The position numbers and the translations under genes were made by a program. A stretch of DNA of 64,000 nt from Lamellibrachia columna (taxonomy: Eukaryota; Annelida; Polychaeta; Sabellida; Siboglinidae). The notes under the pieces are model-generated. The model saw only the letters and a program-made list of their open reading frames with translations. It searched no databases and was not told the origin of the DNA. The first letter of the stretch is position 1, and the number at the start of each line of letters is the position of its first letter. Of the stretch, positions 23,501-37,318 are shown piece by piece. The DNA lies in the NCBI GenBank assembly GCA_963662155.1, contig OY759274.1, positions 21,793,757 through 21,857,756 on the forward strand. The letters run 5' to 3'.

Positions 23501-26500
23501 TGTGGTGTCTCTAACCATGTGTCTGAGTGTGGTGCCTCCAGCCATGTGTATCTGTGTGGTATTTCCAACCATGTGCCTGTGTGTGGTGTATCCAGCCATA
23601 TGTCTGTGTGTGGTGCCTCCAACCATGTCTCTGTGTGTGGTGTATCCAGCCATATATCTATGTGTGGTGCCTCCAACTATATGTCTGTGTGTGGTGTCTC
23701 TAACCATGTGTCTGAGTGTGGTGCCTCCAGCCATGTGTATCTGTGTGGTATTTCCAACCATGTGCCTGTGTGTGGTGTATCCAGCCATATGTCTGTGTAT
23801 GGTGCCTCCAACCATGTGTCTGTGTGTGGTGTCTCCAGCCATGTGTATGTGTGGTGTCTCCAGCCATGTGTCTGTGTGTGGTGTCTCCAGCTATCTGTCT
23901 ATGTGTGTTGTCTCCAGCCATCAGTTTGTGTGTGGTGTCTCCAGCCATCAGTCTGTATGTGGTGTCTCCAGCCATCAGTCTGTGTGTGGTGTGTCCAGCC
24001 ATGTGTCTGTGTGTGGTGTCTCTAGCCATCAGTCTGTGTGTGTAGTGTCTCCAACCATGTGTCTGTGTATGGTGTCTCCAATCATGTGTCTGTGTGTGGT
24101 GCCTCCAGACATGTGTATCTATGTGGTGTCTCCAGCCATCAGCCTGTGTGTGGTGTCTCCAGCCATGTGTCTGTGTGTGGTGTCTCCAGCCACCAGTCTG
24201 TGTGTGTTGTCTCCAGCCATCAGTCTGTGTGTGGTGTCTCCAAACATGTGTCTGTGTGGTGCCTCCAACCGTGTGTCTATGTGTGGTGTCTCCAACCATG
24301 TGTCTGTGTATAGTGTCTCCAATCATGTGTCTCTGTGTGGTGTCTCCAACCATATATCTGTGTGTGGTGCCTCCAGCCATGTGTCTGTGTGTGGTGTCTC
24401 CAGCCATCAGTCTGTGTGGTGTCTCCAGCCATCAGTATGTGTGTGGTGTTTCCAACCATGTATCTGTGTGTGGTGTATCCAGCCATATGTCTGTGTGTGA
24501 TGCCTCCAACCATGTGTCTGTGTGGTGTATCCATCCATGTGTCTGTGTCTGGTGTATCCAGCCATGTGTCTGTGTCTGGTGTATCCATCCATGTGTCTGT
24601 GTCTGGTGTATCCATCCATGTGTCTGGTGTATCCAGCCATGTGTCTGTGTCTGGTGTATCCATCCATATGTCTGTGTCTGGTGTATCCATCCATGTGTCT
24701 GGTGTATCCAGCCATGTGTCTGTGTCTGGTGTATCCATCCATGTGTCTGTGTCTGGTGTATCCATCCATGTGTCTGTGTGTGGTGTCTCCAGCCATCAGT
24801 CTGTGTGGTGTCTCCAGCCATCAGTCTGTGTGTGGTGTCTCCAACCATGTGTCTGTGTGTGGTGTCTCCAGCCATCAGTCTGTGTGTGGTGTCTCCAGCC
24901 ATCAGTCTGTGTGTGGTGTCTCCAGCCATCAATCTGTGTGTAGTGTATCCAGCCATGTGTCTGTGTGTGGTGTCTCCAACCATGTGTCTGTGTGTGGTGT
25001 CTCCAGCCATCAGTCTGTGTGTGGTGTCTCCAGCCATCAATCTGTGTGTGGTGTCTCCAGCCATCAATCTGTGTGTGGTGTCTCCAACCATGTGCCTGTG
25101 TGTGGTGTATCCAGCCATATGTCTGTGTGTGGTGCCTCCAACCATGTGTCTGTGTGTGGTGCCTCCAGCCATGTGTGTCTGTGTGGTATTTCCAACCATG
25201 TGCCTGTGTGTGGTGTATCCATCCATATGTCTGTGTGTGGTGCCTCCAACCATGTATCTCTGTGTGGTGTATCCAGCCATATGTCTATGTGTGGTGCCTC
25301 CAACTATATGTCTGTGTGTGGTGTCTCTAACCATGTGTCTGAGTGTGGTGCCTCCAGCCATGTGTATCTGTGTGGTATTTCCAACCATGTGCCTGTGTGT
25401 GGTGTATCCAGCCATATGTCTGTGTGTGGTGCCTCCAACCATGTCTCTGTGTGTGGTGTATCCAGCCATATATCTATGTGTGGTGCCTCCAACTATATGT
25501 CTGTGTGTGGTGTCTCTAACCATGTGTCTGAGTGTGGTGCCTCCAGCCATGTGTATCTGTGTGGTATTTCCAACCATGTGCCTGTGTGTGGTGTATCCAG
25601 CCATATGTCTGTGTATGGTGCCTCCAACCATGTGTCTGTGTGTGGTGTCTCCAGCCATGTGTATGTGTGGTGTCTCCAGCCATGTGTCTGTGTGTGGTGT
25701 CTCCAGCTATCTGTCTATGTGTGTTGTCTCCAGCCATCAGTTTGTGTGTGGTGTCTCCAGCCATCAGTCTGTATGTGGTGTCTCCAGCCATCAGTCTGTG
25801 TGTGGTGTGTCCAGCCATGTGTCTGTGTGTGGTGTCTCTAGCCATCAGTCTGTGTGTGTAGTGTCTCCAACCATGTGTCTGTGTATGGTGTCTCCAATCA
25901 TGTGTCTGTGTGTGGTGCCTCCAGACATGTGTATCTATGTGGTGTCTCCAGCCATCAGCCTGTGTGTGGTGTCTCCAGCCATGTGTCTGTGTGTGGTGTC
26001 TCCAGCCACCAGTCTGTGTGTGTTGTCTCCAGCCATCAGTCTGTGTGTGGTGTCTCCAAACATGTGTCTGTGTGGTGCCTCCAACCGTGTGTCTATGTGT
26101 GGTGACTCCAACCATGTGTCTGTGTATAGTGTCTCCAATCATGTGTCTCTGTGTGGTGTCTCCAACCATATATCTGTGTGTGGTGCCTCCAGCCATGTGT
26201 CTGTGTGTGGTGTCTCCAGCCATCAGTCTGTGTGGTGTCTCCAGCCATCAGTATGTGTGTGGTGTTTCCAACCATGTATCTGTGTGTGGTGTATCCAGCC
26301 ATATGTCTGTGTGTGATGCCTCCAACCATGTGTCTGTGTGGTGTATCCATCCATGTGTCTGTGTCTGGTGTATCCAGCCATGTGTCTGTGTCTGGTGTAT
26401 CCATCCATGTGTCTGTGTCTGGTGTATCCATCCATGTGTCTGGTGTATCCAGCCATGTGTCTGTGTCTGGTGTATCCATCCATATGTCTGTGTCTGGTGT

Positions 26501-29500
26501 ATCCATCCATGTGTCTGGTGTATCCAGCCATGTGTCTGTGTCTGGTGTATCCATCCATGTGTCTGTGTCTGGTGTATCCATCCATGTGTCTGTGTGTGGT
26601 GTCTCCAGCCATCAGTCTGTGTGGTGTCTCCAGCCATCAGTCTGTGTGTGGTGTCTCCAACCATGTGTCTGTGTGTGGTGTCTCCAGCCATCAGTCTGTG
26701 TGTGGTGTCTCCAGCCATCAGTCTGTGTGTGGTGTCTCCAGCCATCAATCTGTGTGTAGTGTATCCAGCCATGTGTCTGTGTGTGGTGTCTCCAACCATG
26801 TGTCTGTGTGTGGTGTCTCCAGCCATCAGTCTGTGTGTGGTGTCTCCAGCCATCAATCTGTGTGTGGTGTCTCCAGCCATCAATCTGTGTGTGGTGTCTC
26901 CAACCATGTGCCTGTGTGTGGTGTATCCAGCCATATGTCTGTGTGTGGTGCCTCCAACCATGTGTCTGTGTGTGGTGCCTCCAGCCATGTGTGTCTGTGT
27001 GGTATTTCCAACCATGTGCCTGTGTGTGGTGTATCCATCCATATGTCTGTGTGTGGTGCCTCCAACCATGTATCTCTGTGTGGTGTATCCAGCCATATGT
27101 CTATGTGTGGTGCCTCCAACTATATGTCTGTGTGTGGTGTCTCTAACCATGTGTCTGAGTGTGGTGCCTCCAGCCATGTGTATCTGTGTGGTATTTCCAA
27201 CCATGTGCCTGTGTGTGGTGTATCCAGCCATATGTCTGTGTGTGGTGCCTCCAACCATGTCTCTGTGTGTGGTGTATCCAGCCATATATCTATGTGTGGT
27301 GCCTCCAACTATATGTCTGTGTGTGGTGTCTTTAACCATGTGTCTGAGTGTGGTGCCTCCAGCCATGTGTATCTGTGTGGTATTTCCAACCATGTGCCTG
27401 TGTGTGGTGTATCCAGCCATATGTCTGTGTATGGTGCCTCCAACCATGTGTCTGTGTGTGGTGTCTCCAGCCATGTGTATGTGTGGTGTCTCCAGCCATG
27501 TGTCTGTGTGTGGTGTCTCCAGCTATCTGTCTATGTGTGTTGTCTCCAGCCATCAGTTTGTGTGTGGTGTCTCCAGCCATCAGTCTGTATGTGGTGTCTC
27601 CAGCCATCAGTCTGTGTGTGGTGTGTCCAGCCATGTGTCTGTGTGTGGTGTCTCTAGCCATCAGTCTGTGTGTGTAGTGTCTCCAACCATGTGTCTGTGT
27701 ATGGTGTCTCCAATCATGTGTCTGTGTGTGGTGCCTCCAGACATGTGTATCTATGTGGTGTCTCCAGCCATCAGCCTGTGTGTGGTGTCTCCAGCCATGT
27801 GTCTGTGTGTGGTGTCTCCAGCCACCAGTCTGTGTGTGTTGTCTCCAGCCATCAGTCTGTGTGTGGTGTCTCCAAACATGTGTCTGTGTGGTGCCTCCAA
27901 CCGTGTGTCTGTGTATAGTGTCTCCAATCATGTGTCTCTGTGTGGTGTCTCCAACCATATATCTGTGTGTGGTGCCTCCAGCCATGTGTCTGTGTGTGGT
28001 GTCTCCAGCCATCAGTCTGTGTGGTGTCTCCAGCCATCAGTATGTGTGTGGTGTTTCCAACCATGTATCTGTGTGTGGTGTATCCAGCCATATGTCTGTG
28101 TGTGATGCCTCCAACCATGTGTCTGTGTGGTGTATCCATCCATGTGTCTGTGTCTGGTGTATCCAGCCATGTGTCTGTGTCTGGTGTATCCATCCATGTG
28201 TCTGTGTCTGGTGTATCCATCCATGTGTCTGGTGTATCCAGCCATGTGTCTGTGTCTGGTGTATCCATCCATATGTCTGTGTCTGGTGTATCCATCCATG
28301 TGTCTGGTGTATCCAGCCATGTGTCTGTGTCTGGTGTATCCATCCATGTGTCTGTGTCTGGTGTATCCATCCATGTGTCTGTGTGTGGTGTCTCCAGCCA
28401 TCAGTCTGTGTGGTGTCTCCAGCCATCAGTCTGTGTGTGGTGTCTCCAACCATGTGTCTGTGTGTGGTGTCTCCAGCCATCAGTCTGTGTGTGGTGTCTC
28501 CAGCCATCAGTCTGTGTGTGGTGTCTCCAGCCATCAATCTGTGTGTAGTGTATCCAGCCATGTGTCTGTGTGTGGTGTCTCCAACCATGTGTCTGTGTGT
28601 GGTGTCTCCAGCCATCAGTCTGTGTGTGGTGTCTCCAGCCATCAATCTGTGTGTGGTGTCTCCAGCCATCAATCTGTGTGTGGTGTCTCCAACAATGTGT
28701 CTGTGTGTGGTGTCTCCAGCCATCAGTCTGTGTGTGGTGTCTTCAGCCAACAGTCTGTGTGTGGTGTGTCCAGCCATCAGTCTGTGTGTGTAGTGTCTCC
28801 AACCATGTGTATGTGTATGGTGTCTCCAACCATGTGTCTGTGTGTGGTGTCTCCAGCCATCAGTCAGTGTGTGGTGTCTCCAGCCATCAGTCTGTGTGTG
28901 GTGTCTCCAGCCATCAGTCTGTGTGTGGTGTCTCTAGCCATCAGTCTGTGTGTGTAGTGTCTCCAACCATGTGTCTGTGTATGGTGTCTCCAATCATGTG
29001 TCTGTGTGTGGTGCCTCCAGACATGTGTATCTATGTGGTGTCTCCAGCCATCAGCCTGTGTGTGGTGTCTCCAGCCATGTGTCTGTGTGTGGTGTCTCCA
29101 GCCACCAGTCTGTGTGTGTTGTCTCCAGCCATCAGTCTGTGTGTGGTGTCTCCAAACATGTGTCTGTGTGGTGCCTCCAACCGTGTGTCTATGTGTGGTG
29201 ACTCCAACCATGTGTCTGTGTATAGTGTCTCCAATCATGTGTCTCTGTGTGGTGTCTCCAACCATATATCTGTGTGTGGTGCCTCCAGCCATGTGTCTGT
29301 GTGTGGTGTCTCCAGCCATCAGTCTGTGTGGTGTCTCCAGCCATCAGTATGTGTGTGGTGTTTCCAACCATGTATCTGTGTGTGGTGTATCCAGCCATAT
29401 GTCTGTGTGTGATGCCTCCAACCATGTGTCTGTGTGGTGTATCCATCCATGTGTCTGTGTCTGGTGTATCCAGCCATGTGTCTGTGTCTGGTGTATCCAT

Positions 29501-32500
29501 CCATGTGTCTGTGTCTGGTGTATCCATCCATGTGTCTGGTGTATCCAGCCATGTGTCTGTGTCTGGTGTATCCATCCATATGTCTGTGTCTGGTGTATCC
29601 ATCCATGTGTCTGGTGTATCCAGCCATGTGTCTGTGTCTGGTGTATCCATCCATGTGTCTGTGTCTGGTGTATCCATCCATGTGTCTGTGTGTGGTGTCT
29701 CCAGCCATCAGTCTGTGTGGTGTCTCCAGCCATCAGTCTGTGTGTGGTGTCTCCAACCATGTGTCTGTGTGTGGTGTCTCCAGCCATCAGTCTGTGTGTG
29801 GTGTCTCCAGCCATCAGTCTGTGTGTGGTGTCTCCAGCCATCAATCTGTGTGTAGTGTATCCAGCCATGTGTCTGTGTGTGGTGTCTCCAACCATGTGTC
29901 TGTGTGTGGTGTCTCCAGCCATCAGTCTGTGTGTGGTGTCTCCAGCCATCAATCTGTGTGTGGTGTCTCCAGCCATCAATCTGTGTGTGGTGTCTCCAAC
30001 AATGTGTCTGTGTGTGGTGTCTCCAGCCATCAGTCTGTGTGTGGTGTGTCCAGCCATGTGTCTGTGTGTGGTGTGTCCAGCCATCAGTCTGTGTGTGTAG
30101 TGTCTCCAACCATGTGTATGTGTATGGTGTCTCCAACCATGTGTCTGTGTGTGGTGTCTCCAGCCATCAGTCAGTGTGTGGTGTCTCCAGCCATCAGTCT
30201 GTGTGTGGTGTCTCCAGCCATCAGTCTGTGTGTGGTGTCTCCAGCCATCAATCTGTGTGTAATGTCTCCAGCCATGTGTATGTGTATGGTGTCTCCAACC
30301 ATGTGTCTGTGTATGTGTGGTGCCTCCAGCCATGTGTATCTGTGTGGTATTTCCAACCATGTGCCTGTGTGTGGTGTATCCAGCCATATGTCTGTGTGTG
30401 GTGCCTCCAACCATGTGTCTGTGTGTGGTGTCTCTAACCATGTGTCTGAGTGTGGTGCCTCCAACCATGTGTCTGTGTGTGGTGCCTCCAACCATGTGTC
30501 TGTGTGTGGTGTCTCTAACCATATGTCTGTGTGTGGTGCCTCCAACCATGTGTCTGTGTGTGGTGCCTCCAACCATGTGTCTGTGTATGGTGTCTCCAGC
30601 CATGTGTATGTGTGTGGTGCCTCCAGCCATGTGTATCTGTGTGGTATTTCCAACCATGTCTCTGTGTGTGGTGTATCCAGCCTTATGTCTGTGTGTGGTG
30701 CCTCCAACCATGTGTCTGTGTGTAGTGTCTCTAACCATGTGTCTGTGTGTGGTGCCTCCAGCCATGTGTATCTGTGTGGTATTTCCAACCATGTGCCTGT
30801 GTGTGGTGTATCCAGCCATATGTCTGTGTGTGGTACCTCCAACCATGTGTCTGTGTGTGGTTTCTCCAGCAATGTGTATGTGTATGGTGTCTCCAACCAT
30901 ATGTCTGTGTTTGGTGCCTCCAGCCATGTGTATCTGTGTGGTATTTCCAACCATGTGCCTGTGTGTAGTGTCTCCAGCCATGTGTATGTGTATGGTGTCT
31001 CCAACCATATGTCTGTGTTTGGTGCCTCCAGCCATGTGTATCTGTGTGGTATTTCCAACCATGTGCCTGTGTTTGGTGTATCCAGCCATATGTATGTGTG
31101 TGGTGCCTCCAACCATGTGTCTGTGTGTGGTGTCTCCAGCCATATGTTTGTGTGTGGTGTCTCCAGACATCAGTCTGTGTGTGGTGTCTCCAGCCATCAA
31201 TCTGTGTGTGGTGTCTCCAGCCATCAATCTGTGTGTGGTGTCTCCAACAATGTGTCTGTGTGTGGTGTCTCCAGCCATCAGTCTGTGTGTGGTGTCTCCA
31301 GCCAACAGTCTGTGTGTGGTGTGTCCAGCCATCAGTCTGTGTGTGTAGTGTCTCCAACCATGTGTATGTGTATGGTGTCTCCAACCATGTGTCTGTGTGT
31401 GGTGTCTCCAGCCATCAGTCAGTGTGTGGTGTCTCCAGCCATCAGTCTGTGTGTGGTGTCTCCAACCATCAGTCTGTGTGTGGTGTCTCCAGCCATCAAT
31501 CTGTGTGTAGTGTCTCCAGCCATGTGTATGTGTATGGTGTCTCCAACCATGTGTCTGTGTATGTGTGGTGCCTCCAGCCATGTGTATCTGTGTGGTATTT
31601 CCAACCATGTGCCTGTGTGTGGTGTATCCAGCCATATGTCTGTGTGTGGTGCCTCCAACCATGTGTCTGTGTGTGGTGTCTCTAACCATATGTCTGTGTG
31701 TGGTGCCTCCAACCGTGTGTCTATGTGTGGTGTCTCCAACCATGTGTCTGTGTATGGTGTCTCCAACCATGTGTCTGTGTGTGGTGCCTCCAGCCATGTG
31801 TATCTGTGTGGTATTTCCAACCATGTCTCTGTGTGTGGTGTATCCAGCCTTATGTCTGTGTGTGGTGCCTCCAACCATGTGTCTGTGTGTAGTGTCTCTA
31901 ACCATGTGTCTGTGTGTGGTGCCTCCAGCCATGTGTATCTGTGTGGTATTTCCAACCATGTGCCTGTGTGTGGTGTATCCAGCCATATGTCTGTGTGTGG
32001 TACCTCCAACCATGTGTCTGTGTGTGGTTTCTCCAGCCATGTGTATGTGTATGGTGTCTCCAACCATATGTCTGTGTTTGGTGCCTCCAGCCATGTGTAT
32101 CTGTGTGGTATTTCCAACCATGTGCCTGTGTGTAGTGTCTCCAGCCATGTGTCTGTGTATGGTGTCTCCAACCATATGTCTGTGTTTGGTGCCTCCAGCC
32201 ATGTGTATCTGTGTGGTATTTCCAACCATGTGCCTGTGTGTGGTGTATCCAGCCATATGTATGTGTGTGGTGCCTCCAACCATGTGTCTGTGTGTGGTGT
32301 CTCCAGCCATATGTCTGTGTGTGGTGCCGCCAACTATATGTCTGTGTGTGGTGTCTCCAACCATGTGTCTGTGTGTGGTGCCTCCAGCCATGTGTATCTG
32401 TGTGGTATTTCCAACCATGTGCCTGTGTGTGGTGTATCCAGCCATATGTCTGTGTGTGGTACCTCCAACCATGTGTCTGTGTGTGGTTTCTCCAGCCATG

Positions 32501-35500
32501 TGTATGGGTGGTGTCTCCAGCCATGTGTCTGTGTGTGGTGTCTCCAGCTATCTGTCTATGTATCTTGTCTCCAGCCATCAGTCTGTGTGTGGTGTCTCCA
32601 ACCATCAGTCTGTGTGTGCTGTCTCTAGCAATCAGTCTGTGGGTGGTGTCTCCAGCCATCAGTCTGTGTGTGGTGTGTCCAGCCATGTGTCTGTGTGTGG
32701 TGTCTCCAGCCATGCGTCTGTGTATGGTTTCTCCAACCATGTGTCTGTGTGTGTTGTCTCCAGCCATCAGTCTGTGTGTGGTGCCTCCAGCCATGTGTAT
32801 CTGTGTGGTATTTCCAACCATGTCTCTGTGTGTGGTGTATCCAGCCTTATGTCTGTGTGTGGTGCCTCCAACCATGTGTCTGTGTGTGGTGTCTCTAACC
32901 ATGTGTCTGTGTGTGGTTCCTCCAGCCATGTGTATCTGTGTGGTATTTCCAACCATGTGCCTGTGTGTGGTGTATCCAGCCATATGTCTGTGTGTGGTGC
33001 CGCCAACTATATGTCTGTGTGTGGTGTCTCCAACCATGTGTCTGTGTGTGGTGCCTCCAGCCATGTGTATCTGTGTGGTATTTCCAACCATGTGCCTGTG
33101 TGTGGTGTATCCAGCCATATGTCTGTGTGTGGTACCTCCAACCATGTGTCTGTGTGTGGTTTCTCCAGCCATGTGTATGTGTGGTGTCTCCAGCCATGTG
33201 TCTGTGTGTGGTGTCTCCAGCTATCTGTCTATGTATCTTGTCTCCAGCCATCAGTCTGTGTGTGGTGTCTCCAGCCATCAGTCTGTGTGTGCTGTCTCTA
33301 GCAATCAGTCTGTGGGTGGTGTCTCCAGCCATCAGTCTGTGTGTGGTGTGTCCAGCCATGTGTCTGTGTGTGGTGTCTCCAGCCATCAGTCTGTGTGTGG
33401 TGTCTCCAGCCATGTGTCTGTGTATGGTTTATCCAACCATGTGTCTGTGTGTGTTGTCTTCAGCCATCAGTCTGTGTGTGGTTTCTCCAGCCATCAGTCT
33501 GTCTGTGGTGTCTCCAGCCATCAGTCTGTGTGTGGTGTCTCCAGCCATCAATCTGTGTGTAGTGTCTCCAGCCATGTGTATGTGTATGGTGTCTCCAACA
33601 ATATGTCTGTGTGTGGTGTCTCCAGCCATCAGTCTGTGTGTGCTGTCTCTAGCAATCAGTCTGTGGGTGGTGTCTCCAGCCATCAGTCTGTGTGTCGTGT
33701 GTCCAGCCATGTGTCTGTGTGTGGTGTCTCCAGCCATGTGTCTGTGTATGGTTTCTCCAACCATGTGTCTGTGTGTGTTGTCTCCAGCCATCAGTCTGTG
33801 TGTGGTGTCTCCAGCCATCAGTCTGTGTGTGGTGTCTCCAGCCATGTGTCTGTGTGTAGTGTCTCCAGCCATGTGTCTGTGTGTGGTGTCTCTAACCATG
33901 TGTCTGTGTGTGATGCCTCCAGCCATGTGTATCTGTGTGGTATTTCAAACCATGTGCCTGTGTGTGGTGTATCCAGCCATGTGTCTGTGTGTGTTGCCTC
34001 CAACTATATGTCTGTGTGTGGTGTCTCCAACCATGTGTCTGTGTGTGGTGCCTCCAGCCATGTGTATCTTTGTGGTATTTCCAACCATGTTCCTGTGTGT
34101 GGTGTATCCAGCCATATGTATGTGTATGGTGCCTCCAACCATGTGTCTGTGTGTGGTGTCTCCAGGCATGTGTATGTGTGGTGTCTCCAGCCATGTGTCT
34201 GTGTGTGGTGTATCCAGCTATCTGTCTATGTGTGTTGTCTCCAGCCATCAGTTTGTGTGTGGTGTCTCCAGCCATCAATCTTCATGTGGTGTCTCCAGCC
34301 ATCAGTCTGTTTGTGGTGTGTCCAGCCATGTGTTTGTGTGTGGTGTCTCCAGCCATCAGTCTGTGTGTGTAGTGTCTCCAAACATGCGTCTGTGTATGGT
34401 GTCTCCAATCATGTGTCTGGGTGTGGTGCCTCCAGACATGTGTATATATGTGGTGTCTCCAGACATCAGCCTGTGTGTGGTGTCTCCAGCCATGTGTCTG
34501 TGTGTGGTGTCTCCAGCCATCAGTCTGTGTGTGTTGTCTCCAGCCATCAGTCTGTGTGTGGTGTCTCCAAACATGTGTCTGTGTGGTGCCTCCAACCGTG
34601 TGTCTATGTGTGGTGTCTCCAACCATGTGTCTGTGTATGGTGTCTCCAATCATGTGTCTCTGTGTGGTGTCTCCAACCATGTATCTGTGTGTGATGCCTC
34701 CAGCCATATGTCTGTGTGTGGTGCCTCCAGCCATGTGTATGTGTGTGGTGTGTCCAACCATGTGCCTGTGTGTGGTGCCTCCAGCCATGTATCTCTGTGT
34801 GGTGTTTCCAACCATGTATCTGTGTCTGGTGTATCCATCCATGTGTCTCTGGTGTATCCATCCATGTGTCTGTGTGTGGTGTCTCCAGCCATCAGTCTGT
34901 GTGTGGTGTCTCCAACCATGTGTCTGTGTGTGGTGTCTCCAGCCATCAGTCTGTGTGTGGTGTCTCCAGCCATCAGTCTGTGTGTGGTGTCTCCAGCCAT
35001 CAATCTGTGTGTAGTGTATCCAGCCATGTGTCTGTGTATGGTGTCTCCAACCATGTGTCTGTGTGTGGTGTCTCCAGCCATCAGTCTGTGTGTGGTGTCT
35101 CCAGCCATCAATCTGTGTGTGGTGTCTCCAACAATGTGTCTGTGTGTGGTGTCTCCAGCCATCAGTCTGTGTGTGGTGTTTCCAGCCATCAGTCTGTGTG
35201 TGGTGTCTCCAGCCATGTGTCTGTGTATGGTGTCTCCAACCATGTGTCTGTGTGTGGTGTCTCCAGCCATCAGTCTGTGTGTGGTGTATCCAGCCATCAG
35301 TCTGTGTGTGGTGTCTCCAGCCATCAGTCTGTGTGTGGTGTCTCCAGCCATCAATCTGTGTGTAGTGTCTCCAGCCATGTGTCTCTGTGTGGTGTCTCCA
35401 ACCATGTGTCTGTGTTTGGTGCCTCCAGCCATGTGTATCTGTGTGGTATTTCCAACCATGTGCCTGTGTGTGGTGTATCCAGCCATATGTATGTGTGTGG

Positions 35501-37316
35501 TGCCTCCAACCATGTGTCTGTGTGTGGTGTATCCAGCCATATGTCTGTGTGTGGTGCCGCCAACTATATGTCTGTGTGTGGTGTCTCCAACCATGTGTCT
35601 GTGTGTGGTGCCTCCAGCCATGTGTATCTGTGTGGTATTTCCAACCATATGCCTGTGTGTGGTGTATCCAGCCATATGTCTGTGTGTGGTACCTCCAACC
35701 ATGTGTCTGTGTGTGGTTTCTCCAGCCATGTGTATGTGTGGTGTCTCCAGCCATGTGTCTGTGTGTGGTGTCTCCAGCTATCTGTCTATGTATCTTGTCT
35801 CCAGCCATCAGTCTGTGTGTGGTGTCTCCAGCCATCAGTCTGTGTGTGCTGTCTCTAGCAATCAGTCTGTGGGTGGTGTCTCCAGCCATCAGTCTGTGTG
35901 TGGTGTGTCCAGCCATGTGTCTGTGTGTGGTGTCTCCAGCCATGTGTCTGTGTATGGTTTCTCCAACCATGTGTCTGTGTGTGTTGTCTCCATCCATCAG
36001 TCTGTGTGTGGTGTCTCCAGCCATAAGTCTGTGTGTGGTGTCTCCAGCCATCAGTATGTGTGTGGTGTCTCCAGCCATCAATCTGTGTGTAGTGTCTCCA
36101 GCCATGTGTATGTGTATGGTGTCTCCAACAATATGTCTGTGTGTGGTGCCTCCAACCATGTGTGTGTGTGTGGTGTCTCCATCCATCAGTCTGTGTGTGG
36201 TGTCTCCCGCCATGTGTCTGTGTGTAGTGTCTCCAGCCATGTGTCTGTGTATGGTGTCTCCAACCATGTGTCTGTGTGTGGTGCCTCCAGCCATGTGTAT
36301 CTGTGTGGTATTTCCAACCATGTCTCTGTGTGTGGTGTATCCAGCCTTATGTCTGTGTGTGGTGCCTCCAACCATGTGTCTGTGTGTGGTGTCTCTAACC
36401 ATGTGTCTGTGTGTGGTGCCTCCAGCCATGTGTATCTGTGTGGTATTTCCAACCATGTGCCTGTGTGTGGTGTATCCAGCCATATGTCTGTGTGGTATTT
36501 CCAACCATGTGCCTGTGTGTGGTGTATTCAGCCATATGTATGTGTGTGGTGCCTCCAACCATGTGTCTGTGTGTGGTGTCTCCAGCCATTTGTATGTGTG
36601 GTGTCTCCAGCCATGTGTCTGTGTGTGGTGTCTCCAGCTATCTGTATATGTGTGTTGTCTCCAGCCATCAGTATGTGTGTGGTGTCTCCAGCCATGTGTC
36701 TGTGTGTGGTGTCTCCAGCCATGTGTCTGTGTGTGGTGTCTCCAGCCATCAGTCTGTGTGTGTTGTCTCCAGCCATCAGTCTGTGTGTGGTGTCTCCAAA
36801 CATGTGTCTGTGTGGTGCCTCCAACCGTGTGTCTATGTGTGGTGTCTCCAACCATGTGTCTGTGTATGGTGTCTCCAATCATGTGTCTCTGTGTGGTGTC
36901 TCCAACCATGTATCTGTGTGTGGTGCCTCCAGCCATATGTCTGTGTGTGGTGCCTCCAGCCATATGTCTGTGTGTGGTGCCTCCAGCCATGTGTATATGT
37001 GTGGTGTGTCCAACCATGTGCCTGTGTGTGGTGCCTCCAGCCATGTATCTCTGTGTGGTGTTTCCAACCATGTATCTGTGTGTGGTGCCTCCAGCCATAT
37101 GTCTGTGTGTGATGCATTCAACCATTTGTCTGTGTGGTGTATCCAGCCATGTGTCTGTGTCTGGTGTATCCATCCATGTGTCTGTTTCTGGTGTATCCAT
37201 CCATGTGTCTGGTGTATCCAGCCATATGTCTGTGTCTGGTGTATCAATCCATGTGTCTGTGTCTGGTGTATCCATCCATGTGTCTATATGGTGTCTCCAG
37301 CCATGTGTTTGTGTGA
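20517..37316. repeat. Giant 27-bp minisatellite, about 620 units
   Basis: A continuous 16.8-kb array. The basic unit is GGTGTCTCCAGCC followed by ATCAGTCTGTGTGT, or ATGTGTCTGTGTGT. Variants have CCAACC, CCATCC, GGTATTTCC, GGTGCCTCC or GTGTCTGGTGTATCC; there are 18-25-bp short units and 29-bp long ones. Because 27 is divisible by three and the unit lacks stops, frames stay open for up to about 1,480 codons on both strands with a nine-residue period. These are not genes: all frames are equally open, frame changes are frequent, and the array lies inside an intron of locus A. Confidence 0.97.
23488..30100. repeat. Higher-order repeat blocks of about 1.8 kb within the 27-bp array
   Basis: Within the 27-bp array, long stretches recur almost unchanged at an offset of 1,816 bp. 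23488-25303, 25304-27119 and 27120 onward are three successive copies; the third lacks 27 bp near 27903. A further partial copy starts near 28950 (offset 3,096 from 25854) and continues to about 30100. Another pair at an offset of about 1,167 bp covers 30531-31384 and 31698-32550. The near-identity points to recent block duplication. Confidence 0.85.
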
Positions 37317-37318
37317 AG

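Noticed and set aside
20517..37316. CRISPR array
   Set aside because: There are no unique spacers between constant repeats; units follow head to tail, and the genome is eukaryotic.
20517..37316. Telomeric or centromeric satellite
   Set aside because: The unit is not TTAGGG-like, and the array lies between two exons of one gene. Centromere function cannot be judged from sequence.
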